From: Verrucomicrobiota bacterium
GTDB taxonomy: Bacteria; Auribacterota; JABMQX01; JAFGEW01
Length of the DNA: 55,760 nt
Assembly (NCBI GenBank): GCA_016931415.1
Contig: JAFGEW010000111.1
Span: 1 to 55,760 of the forward strand
Direction of reading: 5' to 3'
Shown here: piece by piece, positions 1 through 8,630 of the stretch
Layout of the letters: every line of letters begins with the position of its first letter
Position numbering within the stretch: the first letter of the stretch is position 1
The notes under the pieces: generated by a model
The model's database searches: none
What the model was told of the DNA's origin: nothing
What the model saw: the letters and a program-made list of their open reading frames with translations, nothing else
Translations under genes and position numbers: made by a program

Positions 1-966
1 AACACGTCGCTGTTGGGCACGGCGTTCACGGTGACGATCGACGCGCGCGAGGGCGCCTCGACGGGCATCTCGGCCCACGACCGGGCGTTGACGATCCGCC
101 GCTTCACGGATTCCGAGGCGCGGGCCGAGGACTTCGCGCGACCGGGCCACATCCAGCCGATCCGCGCGGTGCCGGGCGGCGTGCTCAAGCGAGCGGGACA
201 TACAGAGGCCGTGGTGGACCTCGCGCGGCTCAGCGGGCTGTTCCCGGCGGGCGTGCTCTGCGAGATCATGCACGAGGACGGCTCGATGGCGCGCATGCCC
301 GATCTGCTCAAGATGGCCGAGCAGTTCGGGCTCAAGCTGCTCACGATCGAGTCGCTGATCGAGTACCGGCGCCGGCGCGAGAAGCTCGTCAAGAAGATTA
401 CAGAGACCGACCTGCCAACCAAGCACGGTCACTTCCAGTTGCACTTGTACGAGAGCGCGCTGGACGACATGGACTACGTGGCGCTCGTCATGGGCGACGT
501 GACCAAGTGCGAGAGCGCGCTGGTGCGGATCCATTCGAAGTGTCTCACGGGAGACGTGTTCGGGTCGCTGCGGTGCGACTGCGGGCCGCAGCTCGAGGAA
601 GCGATGCGGTTGATCGCCAAGGAAGGCTGTGGCGTGCTGCTCTACATCCATCAGGAGGGGCGCGGCATCGGGCTGGCGAACAAGCTGCGGGCGTACGCGT
701 TGCAGGAGAAGGGGCTCGATACGGTCGAGGCGAACGTGGCGCTTGGATTCAGGCCGGATATCCGGGATTATGGGATCGGAGCGCAGGTGCTCTATGACCT
801 CGGCGTGCGCAAGGTGCGGCTGCTGACGAACAACCCGAGCAAGTACATCGGGCTGCACGGCTACGGACTCGAGGAGGTCGAGCGCATCCCGCTGCAGATC
901 GAGGCGAACAAGCACAACGAGAAGTACCTTGAGACGAAGAAGCAGAAGCTGGGGCATTTGTTGTGA
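1..966 (+). CDS. ribBA: Bifunctional DHBP synthase / GTP cyclohydrolase II (5' truncated by window edge)
   Basis: Makes two riboflavin precursors: the RibB part converts ribulose 5-phosphate to 3,4-dihydroxy-2-butanone 4-phosphate, and the RibA part opens GTP to the diaminopyrimidine precursor. The frame is open from base 1 and starts mid-domain ([15 protein letters not shown]), so roughly the first 80 residues of RibB lie upstream of the window; the Met codon at 13 is internal. 321 residues are visible. The RibA half shows the zinc-cysteine segment [15 protein letters not shown] around residue 180 and the GTP-binding [19 protein letters not shown] around residue 217. It ends 18 bases before ribH, the next riboflavin enzyme, so the two are almost certainly co-transcribed. 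Family assignment is secure; the true start is not visible. Confidence 0.96.
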   Translation, partial: NTSLLGTAFTVTIDAREGASTGISAHDRALTIRRFTDSEARAEDFARPGHIQPIRAVPGGVLKRAGHTEAVVDLARLSGLFPAGVLCEIMHEDGSMARMPDLLKMAEQFGLKLLTIESLIEYRRRREKLVKKITETDLPTKHGHFQLHLYESALDDMDYVALVMGDVTKCESALVRIHSKCLTGDVFGSLRCDCGPQLEEAMRLIAKEGCGVLLYIHQEGRGIGLANKLRAYALQEKGLDTVEANVALGFRPDIRDYGIGAQVLYDLGVRKVRLLTNNPSKYIGLHGYGLEEVERIPLQIEANKHNEKYLETKKQKLGHLL

Positions 967-984
967 ACCGTGGAGGGTGCGGGT

Positions 985-1449
985 ATGGCGAAGGAGACGG
1001 CCGGTCAGCTCATCAGCAAGGGGAAGCGGTACGCGCTCGTCGTGAGCCGCTTCAATGAGTTCATCACGTCGAAGCTGCTCGGGGGGGCGATCGATTGCCT
1101 CAAGCGGCACGGCGCGACGGACGAGGAGGTCGACGTCGTGTGGGTGCCGGGCTCGTTCGAGATTCCGGCTGTGTGCAAGCGGGTGGCCGAAGGCGGCAAG
1201 GCGGACGCGGTGATCGCGCTGGGCGCGGTGATTCGCGGGGCGACGCCGCATTTCGACTACATTGCCAACGAGGTGGCCAAAGGCGTGGCGCAGGTGGCGA
1301 TGGCGAGCGCGGTGCCGGTGGTGTTCGGCGTGCTGACGACGGATACGATCGAGCAAGCCGTCGAGCGCGCGGGCACCAAGGCCGGCAACAAGGGCGCCGA
1401 CGCCGCGGCGACGGCCATCGAGCTGGTCGACCTGTACGCGAAGCTCTAG
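985..1449 (+). CDS. ribH: 6,7-dimethyl-8-ribityllumazine synthase
   Basis: Condenses DHBP with 5-amino-6-ribitylaminouracil to give lumazine, the penultimate step of riboflavin synthesis; the family forms pentamers or icosahedral capsids. 154 residues, normal family length. Visible hallmarks are [15 protein letters not shown] near the N-terminus, the substrate loop WVPGSFEIP near residue 53, the [20 protein letters not shown] segment (phosphate/active-site His) near residues 76-95, and [11 protein letters not shown]. The ATG at 985 is preferred over the in-frame GTG at 970 because a GGAGG motif at 972-976 sits 8 bases before it. It follows ribBA in an apparent two-gene riboflavin operon. A GC-rich inverted repeat lies just downstream. 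Confidence 0.96.
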   Translation: MAKETAGQLISKGKRYALVVSRFNEFITSKLLGGAIDCLKRHGATDEEVDVVWVPGSFEIPAVCKRVAEGGKADAVIALGAVIRGATPHFDYIANEVAKGVAQVAMASAVPVVFGVLTTDTIEQAVERAGTKAGNKGADAAATAIELVDLYAKL

Positions 1450-1462
1450 TCGCGCACGGGGG

Positions 1463-1481
1463 CACGGGCGTCTCGCCCGTG
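1463..1481. repeat. Perfect 8-bp inverted repeat 3' of ribH
   Basis: CACGGGCG-TCT-CGCCCGTG forms a hairpin with an 8-bp stem and 3-base loop 13 bases after the ribH stop. No T-run follows, so it is not a classical intrinsic terminator. A further near-complement of its left arm (GATGCCCGTGCC, 1543-1554, 11 of 12 bases) occurs 60 bases downstream, so the spacer can also fold as a larger structure. It looks like one member of a dispersed intergenic palindrome family; a role in transcript ending or 3' protection is inference. Confidence 0.5.
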
Positions 1482-1563
1482 ATCGGCGGAGGCGAGGCGT
1501 GCTGCCGGACGAGCACAGGCCGCACCCGCGCCAGACAAGCAGGATGCCCGTGCCACGAAGCGG

Positions 1564-1591
1564 TTTACTGACGGGCGACATCTGCTATAAT
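1564..1591 (+). promoter_or_regulatory. Putative sigma-70 promoter for the aspartate dehydrogenase gene
   Basis: TTTACT (1564-1569), a 16-base spacer and a consensus TATAAT (1586-1591) stand 35 bases before the ATG at 1626. The -10 matches 6/6 and the -35 4/6. It marks a transcription break between the riboflavin genes and the following gene. Confidence 0.6.
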
Positions 1592-1625
1592 CCGTGCGTA
1601 GTGTGGAGAGACAATCGAGGGCCAC

Positions 1626-2444
1626 ATGCAGGACTTGGTGACAATCGGCATCGTCGGGTGCGGTTACCGCGGCAGCGAGATCGCCGCAACGATCGGCAAG
1701 CGTTTCCAGACGCGGGCGCAGATCGTGGGCGTGTACGACGTCGATTTCGAGCGGGCGGGTTCGCTCGCGTCGTATCTCGGGCCGCATGTGCGGGTGTTTT
1801 CCACGGTGGAGGACCTGCTCGACAGGGTGCGGCTGGTTGTCGAGATGGCGGGCGACGAGGCGGTGGCGCCATTGGTGTCGCGGGCACTGCGCATGGGGCG
1901 CGATGTGCTGGTCACCAGCGTTGCCGGCCTCCTCGATCATCCCGAGATTCTTGAACAGGCGGAGGCGAGCTACGGGCATGTGCTTATTCCCTCGGGCATG
2001 CTGGCAGGGGTCGATGCGCTCAAGGCGTGCCGGGAGGGGGCGATCAAGTCGATCGTGCTCACGTCGAGACTCCCTCGCAGTGTGTTGGCCGACGCTCCGT
2101 ATGTGAGGAAGCACGACGTCGATATCGATTCGGGTACGGAGGACCGCGTGATCTTCGAGGGCGCCGGTGTCGAGGCGTGCCGGGGGTTCCCGGTGATCGC
2201 CGACGCCGTGATGACACTGGCGCTCGCGGGGTCGGGGCTTGCCGACACGAAGGTCAGAGTCGTCGTAACGCGGCGCTACGAGGCGCCGAGCCACGAGCTC
2301 GAGGTGCGCGGCGAGTTCGGGCGGGTCATCACGCGCACGGAGAACGTGCAGTTCCCGTCGTACCCGAAGCTGATGCGCCTGGCGGTGCAGTCGACGGTGG
2401 CCAAGCTGCATCAGTACCTCGAAGCGATCAATGTGGGAACGTGA
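1626..2444 (+). CDS. nadX: L-aspartate dehydrogenase-like protein (DUF108/NadX family)
   Basis: Probably oxidises L-aspartate to iminoaspartate with NAD(P)+, feeding quinolinate and NAD synthesis in place of NadB. 272 residues, typical length. The N-terminal Rossmann motif is IGIVGCGYRGSEIA (residues 7-20), with an acidic residue closing the second strand (VGVYDVDF). The family signature IPSGMLAGVDALK lies near residue 121. In the C-terminal half FPVIADAVMTLALAG matches the FPkNVNVAATLALAG motif, and SHELEVRGEFG keeps the conserved His of the HEI motif. GAGG at 1617-1620 precedes the ATG. No nadA or nadC is in the window, so the pathway link rests on family knowledge; another amino-acid dehydrogenase activity in this superfamily is possible. 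Confidence 0.8.
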   Translation: MQDLVTIGIVGCGYRGSEIAATIGKRFQTRAQIVGVYDVDFERAGSLASYLGPHVRVFSTVEDLLDRVRLVVEMAGDEAVAPLVSRALRMGRDVLVTSVAGLLDHPEILEQAEASYGHVLIPSGMLAGVDALKACREGAIKSIVLTSRLPRSVLADAPYVRKHDVDIDSGTEDRVIFEGAGVEACRGFPVIADAVMTLALAGSGLADTKVRVVVTRRYEAPSHELEVRGEFGRVITRTENVQFPSYPKLMRLAVQSTVAKLHQYLEAINVGT

Positions 2445-2482
2445 GACCGCCTCCGACGATTGGCGGCGACGCGCGGGAATCC

Positions 2483-3193
2483 ATGCCTGAGCTCTCAGTC
2501 GTTATCCCAGTGTATAATGAGATACAGAATCTCGAGCCGCTTTGGGTCGAGCTGCGCGAGGTGCTCGAAGGGCTGGGCCGGCCCTACGAGGTGATCTTCG
2601 TCAACGACGGGAGCACGGACGGCAGCGAGGAAGTCATCAAGCGGCTCGCCTCGAAGCATGGCGCAGTGCGGTACGTGTCGTTTGAGCGCAACTGCGGCCA
2701 GACGGCGGCGTTCGACGCGGGGTTCAAGGCGGCGCGGGGTGATATCGTCGTCACGATGGACGCTGACCTGCAGAACGACCCACACGACATCCCGGCGCTG
2801 CTCGAGCTGATCGGCGACTATGACCTCGTGATCGGGTGGCGCCATAGCCGCCGCGACAGCGCGTTCAAGCGCTTCCAGGCGCGGTTTGCGCGACGCTACC
2901 GGCAGAAGCGGCTCGGCGACCGGTTCCACGACGTGGGCTGCTCGCTCAAGGCCTCGAGGCGCGAGTGCCTTGCGGGGCTTACGCTCTACGAGGGCATGCA
3001 CCGCTTTCTGCCGTTGCTGTTCGAGTGGGAGGGCTGGCGGGTCGCCGAGGTGAAGGTCAACCATCGGCCGCGCACGACAGGCAGGACCAAGTACACATTC
3101 TTTCGCAGGACGCGTGAAGCGCGCGCCGACCTGTGCGCCGTGATGTGGATGAGGAGACGGCGCCTCAACTACCGGATCAAGGAAGAGGGATGA
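2483..3193 (+). CDS. GT2 family glycosyltransferase (dolichol/undecaprenyl-phosphate sugar transferase type)
   Basis: A GT-A fold transferase that likely moves a sugar from a nucleotide donor to a polyprenyl phosphate on the inner face of the cytoplasmic membrane. 236 residues. It starts ELSVVIPVYNEIQNL, then FVNDGSTDGSEE near residue 36, and the metal-binding DADLQNDP near residue 95. The C-terminal EGMHRFLPLLFEWEGWRVAEV and GRTKY segments are typical of the DPM1/ArnC/GtrB group. Unlike ArnC or GtrB it lacks C-terminal transmembrane helices and ends in a basic stretch. Its TGA overlaps the ATG of the next gene (ATGA), a LAB_N membrane protein that could supply the anchor. The reading frame is open further upstream (from 2027), but that part overlaps nadX; ATG 2483 is where homology begins. 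Confidence 0.85.
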   Translation: MPELSVVIPVYNEIQNLEPLWVELREVLEGLGRPYEVIFVNDGSTDGSEEVIKRLASKHGAVRYVSFERNCGQTAAFDAGFKAARGDIVVTMDADLQNDPHDIPALLELIGDYDLVIGWRHSRRDSAFKRFQARFARRYRQKRLGDRFHDVGCSLKASRRECLAGLTLYEGMHRFLPLLFEWEGWRVAEVKVNHRPRTTGRTKYTFFRRTREARADLCAVMWMRRRRLNYRIKEEG

Positions 3194-3609
3194 GCGTGGT
3201 CGATCTGCTTGTGGCGCTGACGACAGGCGAGCTGCTCAGGAAGCTCGTGCCGACGTGGTGGGACGTTGTGGGCTACATCGGTCAGATGCTGTTCTTCTCG
3301 CGGTTCCTTTTCCAGTGGCTTGCCTCGGAACGGCGTGGGCACAGCTACATTCCGGTGTATTTCTGGTGGCTGAGCATCAGCGGCGCCGTGATCACGGTGG
3401 TCTACTTGTTGTGGAAGAAGGACCCGCCCATCCCGATCCTGCTTGGCCAAGCCGTCGGGCTCATGGCCTACTCGCGTAACCTCCTGCTGATCCGAAAACA
3501 CCGGCGCATCATGGAAGCGGCGAGAGTCGAACCGGGCGACGCGCTCTATGCGCACCCGGATGCGGCGGAACCTCAGGACGGCGCGCCCCGGCCCGACGGC
3601 GAGGCCTGA
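3190..3609 (+). CDS. LAB_N domain membrane protein (lipid-A-disaccharide synthase N-terminal domain-like)
   Basis: A small inner-membrane protein of 139 residues with the LAB_N signature: WDVVGYIGQMLFFSRFLFQW (about residues 18-37), then SYIPVYFWWLSISGAVI and LLWKKDPPIPILLGQAVGLMAYSRNLLL. Three hydrophobic helices are followed by a polar, Pro/Asp-rich tail. In some bacteria this domain is fused to LpxB; here it is free-standing and translationally coupled to the GT2 gene through an ATGA overlap. That pairing suggests the two work together on a lipid-linked sugar at the envelope. The biochemical function of free LAB_N proteins is not settled, so the role is inference from context. Confidence 0.85.
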   Translation: MSVVDLLVALTTGELLRKLVPTWWDVVGYIGQMLFFSRFLFQWLASERRGHSYIPVYFWWLSISGAVITVVYLLWKKDPPIPILLGQAVGLMAYSRNLLLIRKHRRIMEAARVEPGDALYAHPDAAEPQDGAPRPDGEA

Positions 3610-3663
3610 GACTCTGACCCTGTGTGAGGCGTCGTCTCCCTGCAGGAGCTTCCTCGCGTACAC

Positions 3664-6600
3664 CTACCCTTCTGTGGGCGGATCTTCATCGACGGATGGA
3701 CCCTCAGCCGTTTTCCTGCTCCGGCCGAAGAGACGGCCAAGCGCGCTATTGATGGCCGACTCGACGGTCTGCTCGAGGGCGGCGAGTCGTTTCTTGGTCC
3801 AGACGCTCAGGTCGTCGAGAATGATGTAGGTGGCCGGGATGTAGATCACGGTGAAGAACGTCGAGATGAAGAGGCCGCCGATCACCGTGATCGCCATCGC
3901 CTGGTAAAGCTCGGAGCCGGAGCCCAAGCCAAGTGCGAGCGGCGCCATGCCGCCCATGGTCGTGAGCGTGGTCATCACGATCGGCCGGAGACGCACCTGG
4001 GTGGCAAGCACAACAGCCTCGCGGCGTTCGTGGCCGCGGTGGCGCAGCGTGTTGATGAAGTCGACGAGCACGATGGCGTTGTTCACGACGATCCCGGCGA
4101 GCATGATGATGCCGAGCATGACCATGAGGCTGATCGGGAGGCCGGTCACCAGCAGCGCAAGCGCTACGCCGACGAAACAGAGCGGGATTGTCTGGATGAT
4201 GATGAGCGGATCAACGAGCGATTCGAACTGGGCGACGAGAATCATGTAGACGATGGCAATCGAGATGATCAGCGCGAACTGCAGCTGGCCCATCGCTTCC
4301 TGCCGGTCCTCTTCCTCGCCGCCGATCTGGAACGAGTAGCCTTCGGGCAGGCCTTCTCTTTCCACTACATCAGTGATCCCTTTGGTTACCTCGGAGAGCA
4401 CGGCGCCCTCGGCGACGTCGGCGGTAACCCTGGCGACGCGCTCACGGTCCTGGCGCTGGAGCTCGACGGCGCCGCGGCCCTCGCTCACATCGGCGACTTG
4501 GTCGATGGTCGTGGTCGTGTTGGCGGCCGGCAGCGGGATGAGCAGGTCGTTCAGCTCATCGAGGGTCAGGCTCTGGGCGTTGGCAAGCTTGAGGCGCACG
4601 TCGTACTCGTCGTCCTGCTCACGGTACGAGGTGACGACCTTGCCGGTCTGGTAGGTGTTGAGCGTCTTGGCGATGAAGTCGTTGGTCAGGCCGAGCGTGC
4701 TGATGGCCATGTGATCCGGATCGAGATGGACCTCGCGACGGCCGGCCTTGAGCTGGCTCTCAACGTTCACGGCGCCTTCGACGGGCTGAGCGAGCACGGC
4801 GACGCGGTCGGCCACGCCGCGCAGCGACGCTTCGGCGACGTTCGTCGGGCCGCGGACAAGGATCTCGACGTCGGCGCTGCCTCCGCCGCCGCGGTGGCCG
4901 ACTTCGCCGACCATGACTGTGGCGCCGGGGATGACGTTGACGAGTCTGCGCAACGCCTGGCGAACCTCGAAGGTGGAGACTGCACGGTCCTTGGTCATGG
5001 TGACGTCGAACGAGGCCGATTGCGGATTGACCGTCGTGCTGTAGTGCTCGAGCGAAGGGACATTGTCCCTGATGATCTGCTCGATCTCGCGCGCGGCCCG
5101 CTCGGTGGCCTCGAGGGAGGCGTCGACGGGCATCTGGACGTTCACGGTGAACTCGCCGCGGTCGAACTCGGGGAAAAAGACCAAGCCGCGCGTTGCGAGC
5201 ACCACGCCGGCGAGCAACAGAAGGCCGAGGACGACAACCACGGCGACGGTGCGCCAGTGCAGGACATGGTCCACGACCGCCTGGAGCCGCCGCATGAACG
5301 GGTTCTCAGCGACGCCCTCGGGGTTCGCGATGAGATCGATGACCTTGCCCGTGCGCGGGCGAAGCAGCTTGGAGCAGGCCATCGGCACGAAGGTGAGCGC
5401 GACGATGAGCGAGCAGGCAAGCGCGAAGGCGACGGTGAGCGCGAGGTCATCAAAAATCTGGCTCGGCACGCCGGTGACGAAGAACAAGACGGGGACGAAG
5501 ACGGCCATCGTGGTGTAGGTGCTCGCCGAGATGGCGGAGCCGATCTCGGTGGCGCCCTCGCGCGCGCCCTGCTCGGGGCTGCGCGTGATCCCGATCCGGC
5601 GCGTGATGTTCTCGAGCATGACGACCGAGTTGTCCACGAGCATGCCGATGCCAAGGGCGAGGCCGCCCAGGCTGAGCAGGTTGAGCGTCAGATCGGCTGT
5701 CTTGATAAGCGTGAACGTGGCGATGACGGCGGTCGGGATGGCGATGCCGGCGATGATGACCGAACGCAGGTCGCGCAGGAACAGGAGCAGAATGAGCATG
5801 GCGATGACGGCGCCCATTGTGGCATTGCTCTTGACCATCTGGATCGACTCGCGCAGGAAGTCGGTGAAGTCGAGCGAGACGGCAAAATCGTAGCCGGGGA
5901 ACCTGGTCCGGAGGGCGTCGAGCCGGGGGTAGATCGCGTCGGCGATCGCAGCCGAGTTGGCCCCCGATTCCTTATTGACGTCGACAAGGATCGCGTCGGT
6001 GCCGTTGAACCGGGCGTAGCTGCGTGCTTCTTTGTAGGTATCCTCGACGGTGGCGATGTCGCGCAGGTAGACGGGCTTGCCATTGACGCGCTTGACCTCG
6101 ATGCCGTTCATCTGGTCGACGCTCGTGAACTTGCCGAGGAAGCGGGTGGAGATCTCGGTGCGCGCCTCGTCGAGCCGGCCGCCGGGCTGCTCGACGTTGG
6201 CCCAGTCGAGGGCGTTCTCGACGTCCGTGAGAGTGACCCCCTTGGCCTTGAGCTTGTACATGTCGACGCTGACGAGCACCTCGCGCTCGCGGCCACCTGA
6301 AACCGACGCGAGCGCCACGCCGCTGATACGCTCGATCTCGGGGGTGACCTCATCCTCGACGAACTTGCGCGTCTGGTATGCCACGTCGTTGCGGAATTGC
6401 GGGTCGGCGTCGTGGCGATCGCGCTCGCCGGACGTGAGCTTCCTGGTCACGGCGAACTGGAGCACGCCCTCCGACGACATCATGTCGAACTTGAACACGA
6501 TCGGGTCGTCGGCGCCGTCAGGGAAGGTGCTCTTCACCCGGTCGACCTTCTCCCGCACGTCGATCGCCTTGGTGTCGAGGTCAATGCCCCAGTCGAATTC

Positions 6601-6879
6601 GACGACGACGAAGCTGGTGCCCTCACGCGAGTAGCTCGTGAGCTTCTTGACGTCGGTGAGGGAGGCAAGCGCATCCTCGATCTTCGTGGTGATGCCCTTC
6701 TCGACATCGCCGGGGGCGGCGCCCGGGTAGGGGACCTGAACGGTGACGAGCGGGAAGTCGATCTCGGGGAACAGGTCGATGGGCAGCCCCCGCAAGGAGA
6801 CGATGCCGATGAAGATCAGCGCGACGATGATCATCATGGTTGCCAGCGGGCGTGTGATCGAGAACTGCGATATTTTCAT
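3664..6879 (-). CDS. RND family efflux transporter, inner-membrane pump (AcrB/HAE1 type)
   Basis: The proton-driven inner-membrane subunit of a tripartite exporter. 1071 residues, normal for the family, with two repeats of one helix, a large periplasmic loop and five helices. It begins MKISQFSITRPLATMMIIVALI (TM1). TM4 carries GIGMLVDNSVVMLENITRR near residue 415: the first Asp of the AcrB D407/D408 pair is kept, the second is Asn. TM10 has AGIVVNNAIVLVDFIN near residue 930, with Asn where AcrB has the relay Lys940. Such substitutions are seen in other HAE1 subgroups. It is third in a minus-strand marR-adaptor-pump operon, 33 bases after the adaptor. No TolC-like gene is present. The substrate cannot be read from the sequence. 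Confidence 0.95.
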   Translation of the reverse strand: MKISQFSITRPLATMMIIVALIFIGIVSLRGLPIDLFPEIDFPLVTVQVPYPGAAPGDVEKGITTKIEDALASLTDVKKLTSYSREGTSFVVVEFDWGIDLDTKAIDVREKVDRVKSTFPDGADDPIVFKFDMMSSEGVLQFAVTRKLTSGERDRHDADPQFRNDVAYQTRKFVEDEVTPEIERISGVALASVSGGREREVLVSVDMYKLKAKGVTLTDVENALDWANVEQPGGRLDEARTEISTRFLGKFTSVDQMNGIEVKRVNGKPVYLRDIATVEDTYKEARSYARFNGTDAILVDVNKESGANSAAIADAIYPRLDALRTRFPGYDFAVSLDFTDFLRESIQMVKSNATMGAVIAMLILLLFLRDLRSVIIAGIAIPTAVIATFTLIKTADLTLNLLSLGGLALGIGMLVDNSVVMLENITRRIGITRSPEQGAREGATEIGSAISASTYTTMAVFVPVLFFVTGVPSQIFDDLALTVAFALACSLIVALTFVPMACSKLLRPRTGKVIDLIANPEGVAENPFMRRLQAVVDHVLHWRTVAVVVVLGLLLLAGVVLATRGLVFFPEFDRGEFTVNVQMPVDASLEATERAAREIEQIIRDNVPSLEHYSTTVNPQSASFDVTMTKDRAVSTFEVRQALRRLVNVIPGATVMVGEVGHRGGGGSADVEILVRGPTNVAEASLRGVADRVAVLAQPVEGAVNVESQLKAGRREVHLDPDHMAISTLGLTNDFIAKTLNTYQTGKVVTSYREQDDEYDVRLKLANAQSLTLDELNDLLIPLPAANTTTTIDQVADVSEGRGAVELQRQDRERVARVTADVAEGAVLSEVTKGITDVVEREGLPEGYSFQIGGEEEDRQEAMGQLQFALIISIAIVYMILVAQFESLVDPLIIIQTIPLCFVGVALALLVTGLPISLMVMLGIIMLAGIVVNNAIVLVDFINTLRHRGHERREAVVLATQVRLRPIVMTTLTTMGGMAPLALGLGSGSELYQAMAITVIGGLFISTFFTVIYIPATYIILDDLSVWTKKRLAALEQTVESAINSALGRLFGRSRKTAEGPSVDEDPPTEG

Positions 6880-6912
6880 GGCGCGGCTCGCGGTTGTGTG
6901 CGCTGGGTGTTG

Positions 6913-8091
6913 TTACGGCTGCGCTTGGGGCGCCGTGCCGGACTCGACGGCCTGGACCGTGTCGCCGTCCTCGATGTTCTCAACGCCTTCGATGACGATC
7001 TTCGTCCCCGGCGCGAGCGTGCCGCCCAGCACCTCGATCGAGTCGCCGGTGCTGAGCCCGAGCTCGACGCCGTGCCTGACGGCCTTGTCGCCCTCGACGA
7101 GGAAGACGTAGCGGAACTTGCCGTCCTGCTTGACGGACGACCTGGGTACGACGGTCACGTCGTGGCGAGTCTCGATTGGGATGGTGACGACGGCGAACAT
7201 GCCGCCCTTGAGGCGGTGGCCGGTGTTGTCGACGGCGAGGCGGGCGAGGAAATTGCGGCTCGCCGGATCGCCGGCCGGGCTGATGGCGATGATGGTGCCG
7301 AGGAACTCCTCCCCGGGATAGGCGAGAACGGTGAAGGGCGCCGCGCTGCCGAGCTTGACGTCGCTGAGGCGGCCCTCGCCGATCTCGACATCGACCCACA
7401 TCCGGTCGAGGTTGACAACGCGGGCGAGCTTCTGTCCGATGGAAACATACTCGCCGGTGTCGAAGGCGACCTCGGCCACCAGCGCCTCGTCGAGCGGCGA
7501 GCGCACGGCGGTCTTGGCCAGATCGCTCTGGGCGATGGCGACGGCCAGGGTGGCTTCCTCGACGCGGGCGTTATAGAGGGCCACTTGGGCGTCGGCTTCC
7601 TCCTTGTTGGTAACCAGCTCGTCCCAGGCGTTGTCCGAGATGATCTTCTGCTCGTGGAGGGGCCGTTTCCGCTCGATCTCATCGGCGAGCCGCTTCTGTC
7701 GGGCCGTGAACTGGTCAAGGCCGGCCTTGGCGACGTTGAGCGAAGCCCGGGCCTGACTGAGGCGGCGCTCGTAGTCGGCCGGGTCGATCAGAGCGATCAG
7801 GTTCTTCGTCTGCCTGCCGGGCTCGATGCCGGACTCGACATAGAGCCGCTGGCCCTCGATGACGTGCTTGGCCGTGACGCGGCCACCAACCTCGGCGCTG
7901 ACCCACACGTCCTGCGCGGCCAGCAGGGTGCCGGGCGCGGTGAGCGTGCGCGCGATGTCACCCGTGCCGACGAGGCCGACGACGACGGGCTTGGGCAGCG
8001 TCTCGCGCTCCTGCTTGTCCTTCTTGCCTGGGCAGGCGGCCCCCGACAGGACGAGGGCAGAGAGTACACCTATCACGAGCAACCGGTTCAC
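6913..8091 (-). CDS. RND efflux periplasmic adaptor (membrane fusion protein), lipoprotein
   Basis: Bridges the RND pump to an outer-membrane channel. 392 residues. The N-terminus is a lipoprotein signal (hydrophobic stretch ending LSGAAC, lipidation Cys20). Then follow a lipoyl half-motif (GTLLAAQDVWVSAEVGGRVTAKHV, about residues 57-80), an alpha-helical hairpin (about 110-175, RQKRLADEIERKRPLHEQ), the returning lipoyl half (KTAVRSPLDEALVAEVAFDTGEYV) and beta-barrel and membrane-proximal domains. It lies 16 bases after marR and 33 before the pump gene. The lipid anchor should hold it to the inner-membrane outer leaflet, as in AcrA. Confidence 0.93.
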   Translation of the reverse strand: MNRLLVIGVLSALVLSGAACPGKKDKQERETLPKPVVVGLVGTGDIARTLTAPGTLLAAQDVWVSAEVGGRVTAKHVIEGQRLYVESGIEPGRQTKNLIALIDPADYERRLSQARASLNVAKAGLDQFTARQKRLADEIERKRPLHEQKIISDNAWDELVTNKEEADAQVALYNARVEEATLAVAIAQSDLAKTAVRSPLDEALVAEVAFDTGEYVSIGQKLARVVNLDRMWVDVEIGEGRLSDVKLGSAAPFTVLAYPGEEFLGTIIAISPAGDPASRNFLARLAVDNTGHRLKGGMFAVVTIPIETRHDVTVVPRSSVKQDGKFRYVFLVEGDKAVRHGVELGLSTGDSIEVLGGTLAPGTKIVIEGVENIEDGDTVQAVESGTAPQAQP

Positions 8092-8107
8092 AGACGGCGT
8101 CTCCTGG

Positions 8108-8596
8108 CTACTTGGCGCCTTGCGATTCGGCGCGCATTGCCTCGAGCTTCGTCGAGAAGAGCTTCTCCATCTCGCGATAGAGCTCGAGCCAGTGTTGCCG
8201 CATCTCGGGCGAGATATTGTCGAGGGTATACTGAATCAGCTCGTTCCGGACACCGAACAGGCGCTGCACCGCCTCGATGCCGCGGGGCGTCGCCCGGACG
8301 AGCACTTGACGTCGGTCCTCCTTGCTGCGTGATCGCAGCGCGAGCCTTTCTGCTTCGAGCTTGTCGACGATCGACGTCACGGCCGCCGTGCTGACCTGAA
8401 GTCGCTCGGCCAGCGCGCTCATGGTCAGCGGCTCGCCATCCTGGAGCACGCGCAGTGCGTTGCCCTGGTTGTGCGAGAGGTCCGACCGATTCATCTGCTC
8501 GGCGGTCGCGCGCAGCCACATGGCCGACATCCGGTCAGCAATCTCGAGCAGTTCCTTCTTGAGCGCTTCCTTCTGATCCGTGTCGTGCCCGGTCAT
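8108..8596 (-). CDS. MarR family transcriptional regulator
   Basis: A 162-residue winged-helix regulator, probably a repressor of its own operon with the RND adaptor and pump. The domain shows the expected order: N-terminal dimerisation helix, NQGNALRVLQDGEPLTMSALAERLQVSTAAVTSIVDKLE (helix-turn-helix, about residues 43-81), then the wing RSRSKEDRRQVLVRATPRG with the DRR motif, and C-terminal dimerisation helices. The ATG at 8596 heads the operon. Upstream lies an AT-rich stretch with direct and inverted repeats (8631-8681) suited to autoregulation. The ligand is unknown. Confidence 0.92.
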   Translation of the reverse strand: MTGHDTDQKEALKKELLEIADRMSAMWLRATAEQMNRSDLSHNQGNALRVLQDGEPLTMSALAERLQVSTAAVTSIVDKLEAERLALRSRSKEDRRQVLVRATPRGIEAVQRLFGVRNELIQYTLDNISPEMRQHWLELYREMEKLFSTKLEAMRAESQGAK

Positions 8597-8630
8597 CTAC
8601 AAGTCCCTGATGTCTGCCGTTATGAAAGAC

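Noticed and set aside
2513-2518. TATAAT inside the GT2 gene
   Set aside because: No -35 at a suitable distance, and it lies within codons for a conserved motif (VYNE).
4030-6300. Plus-strand open frame of 756 codons opposite the RND pump
   Set aside because: Low-complexity Asp/Glu/Gly-rich antisense translation; the minus-strand pump is certain.
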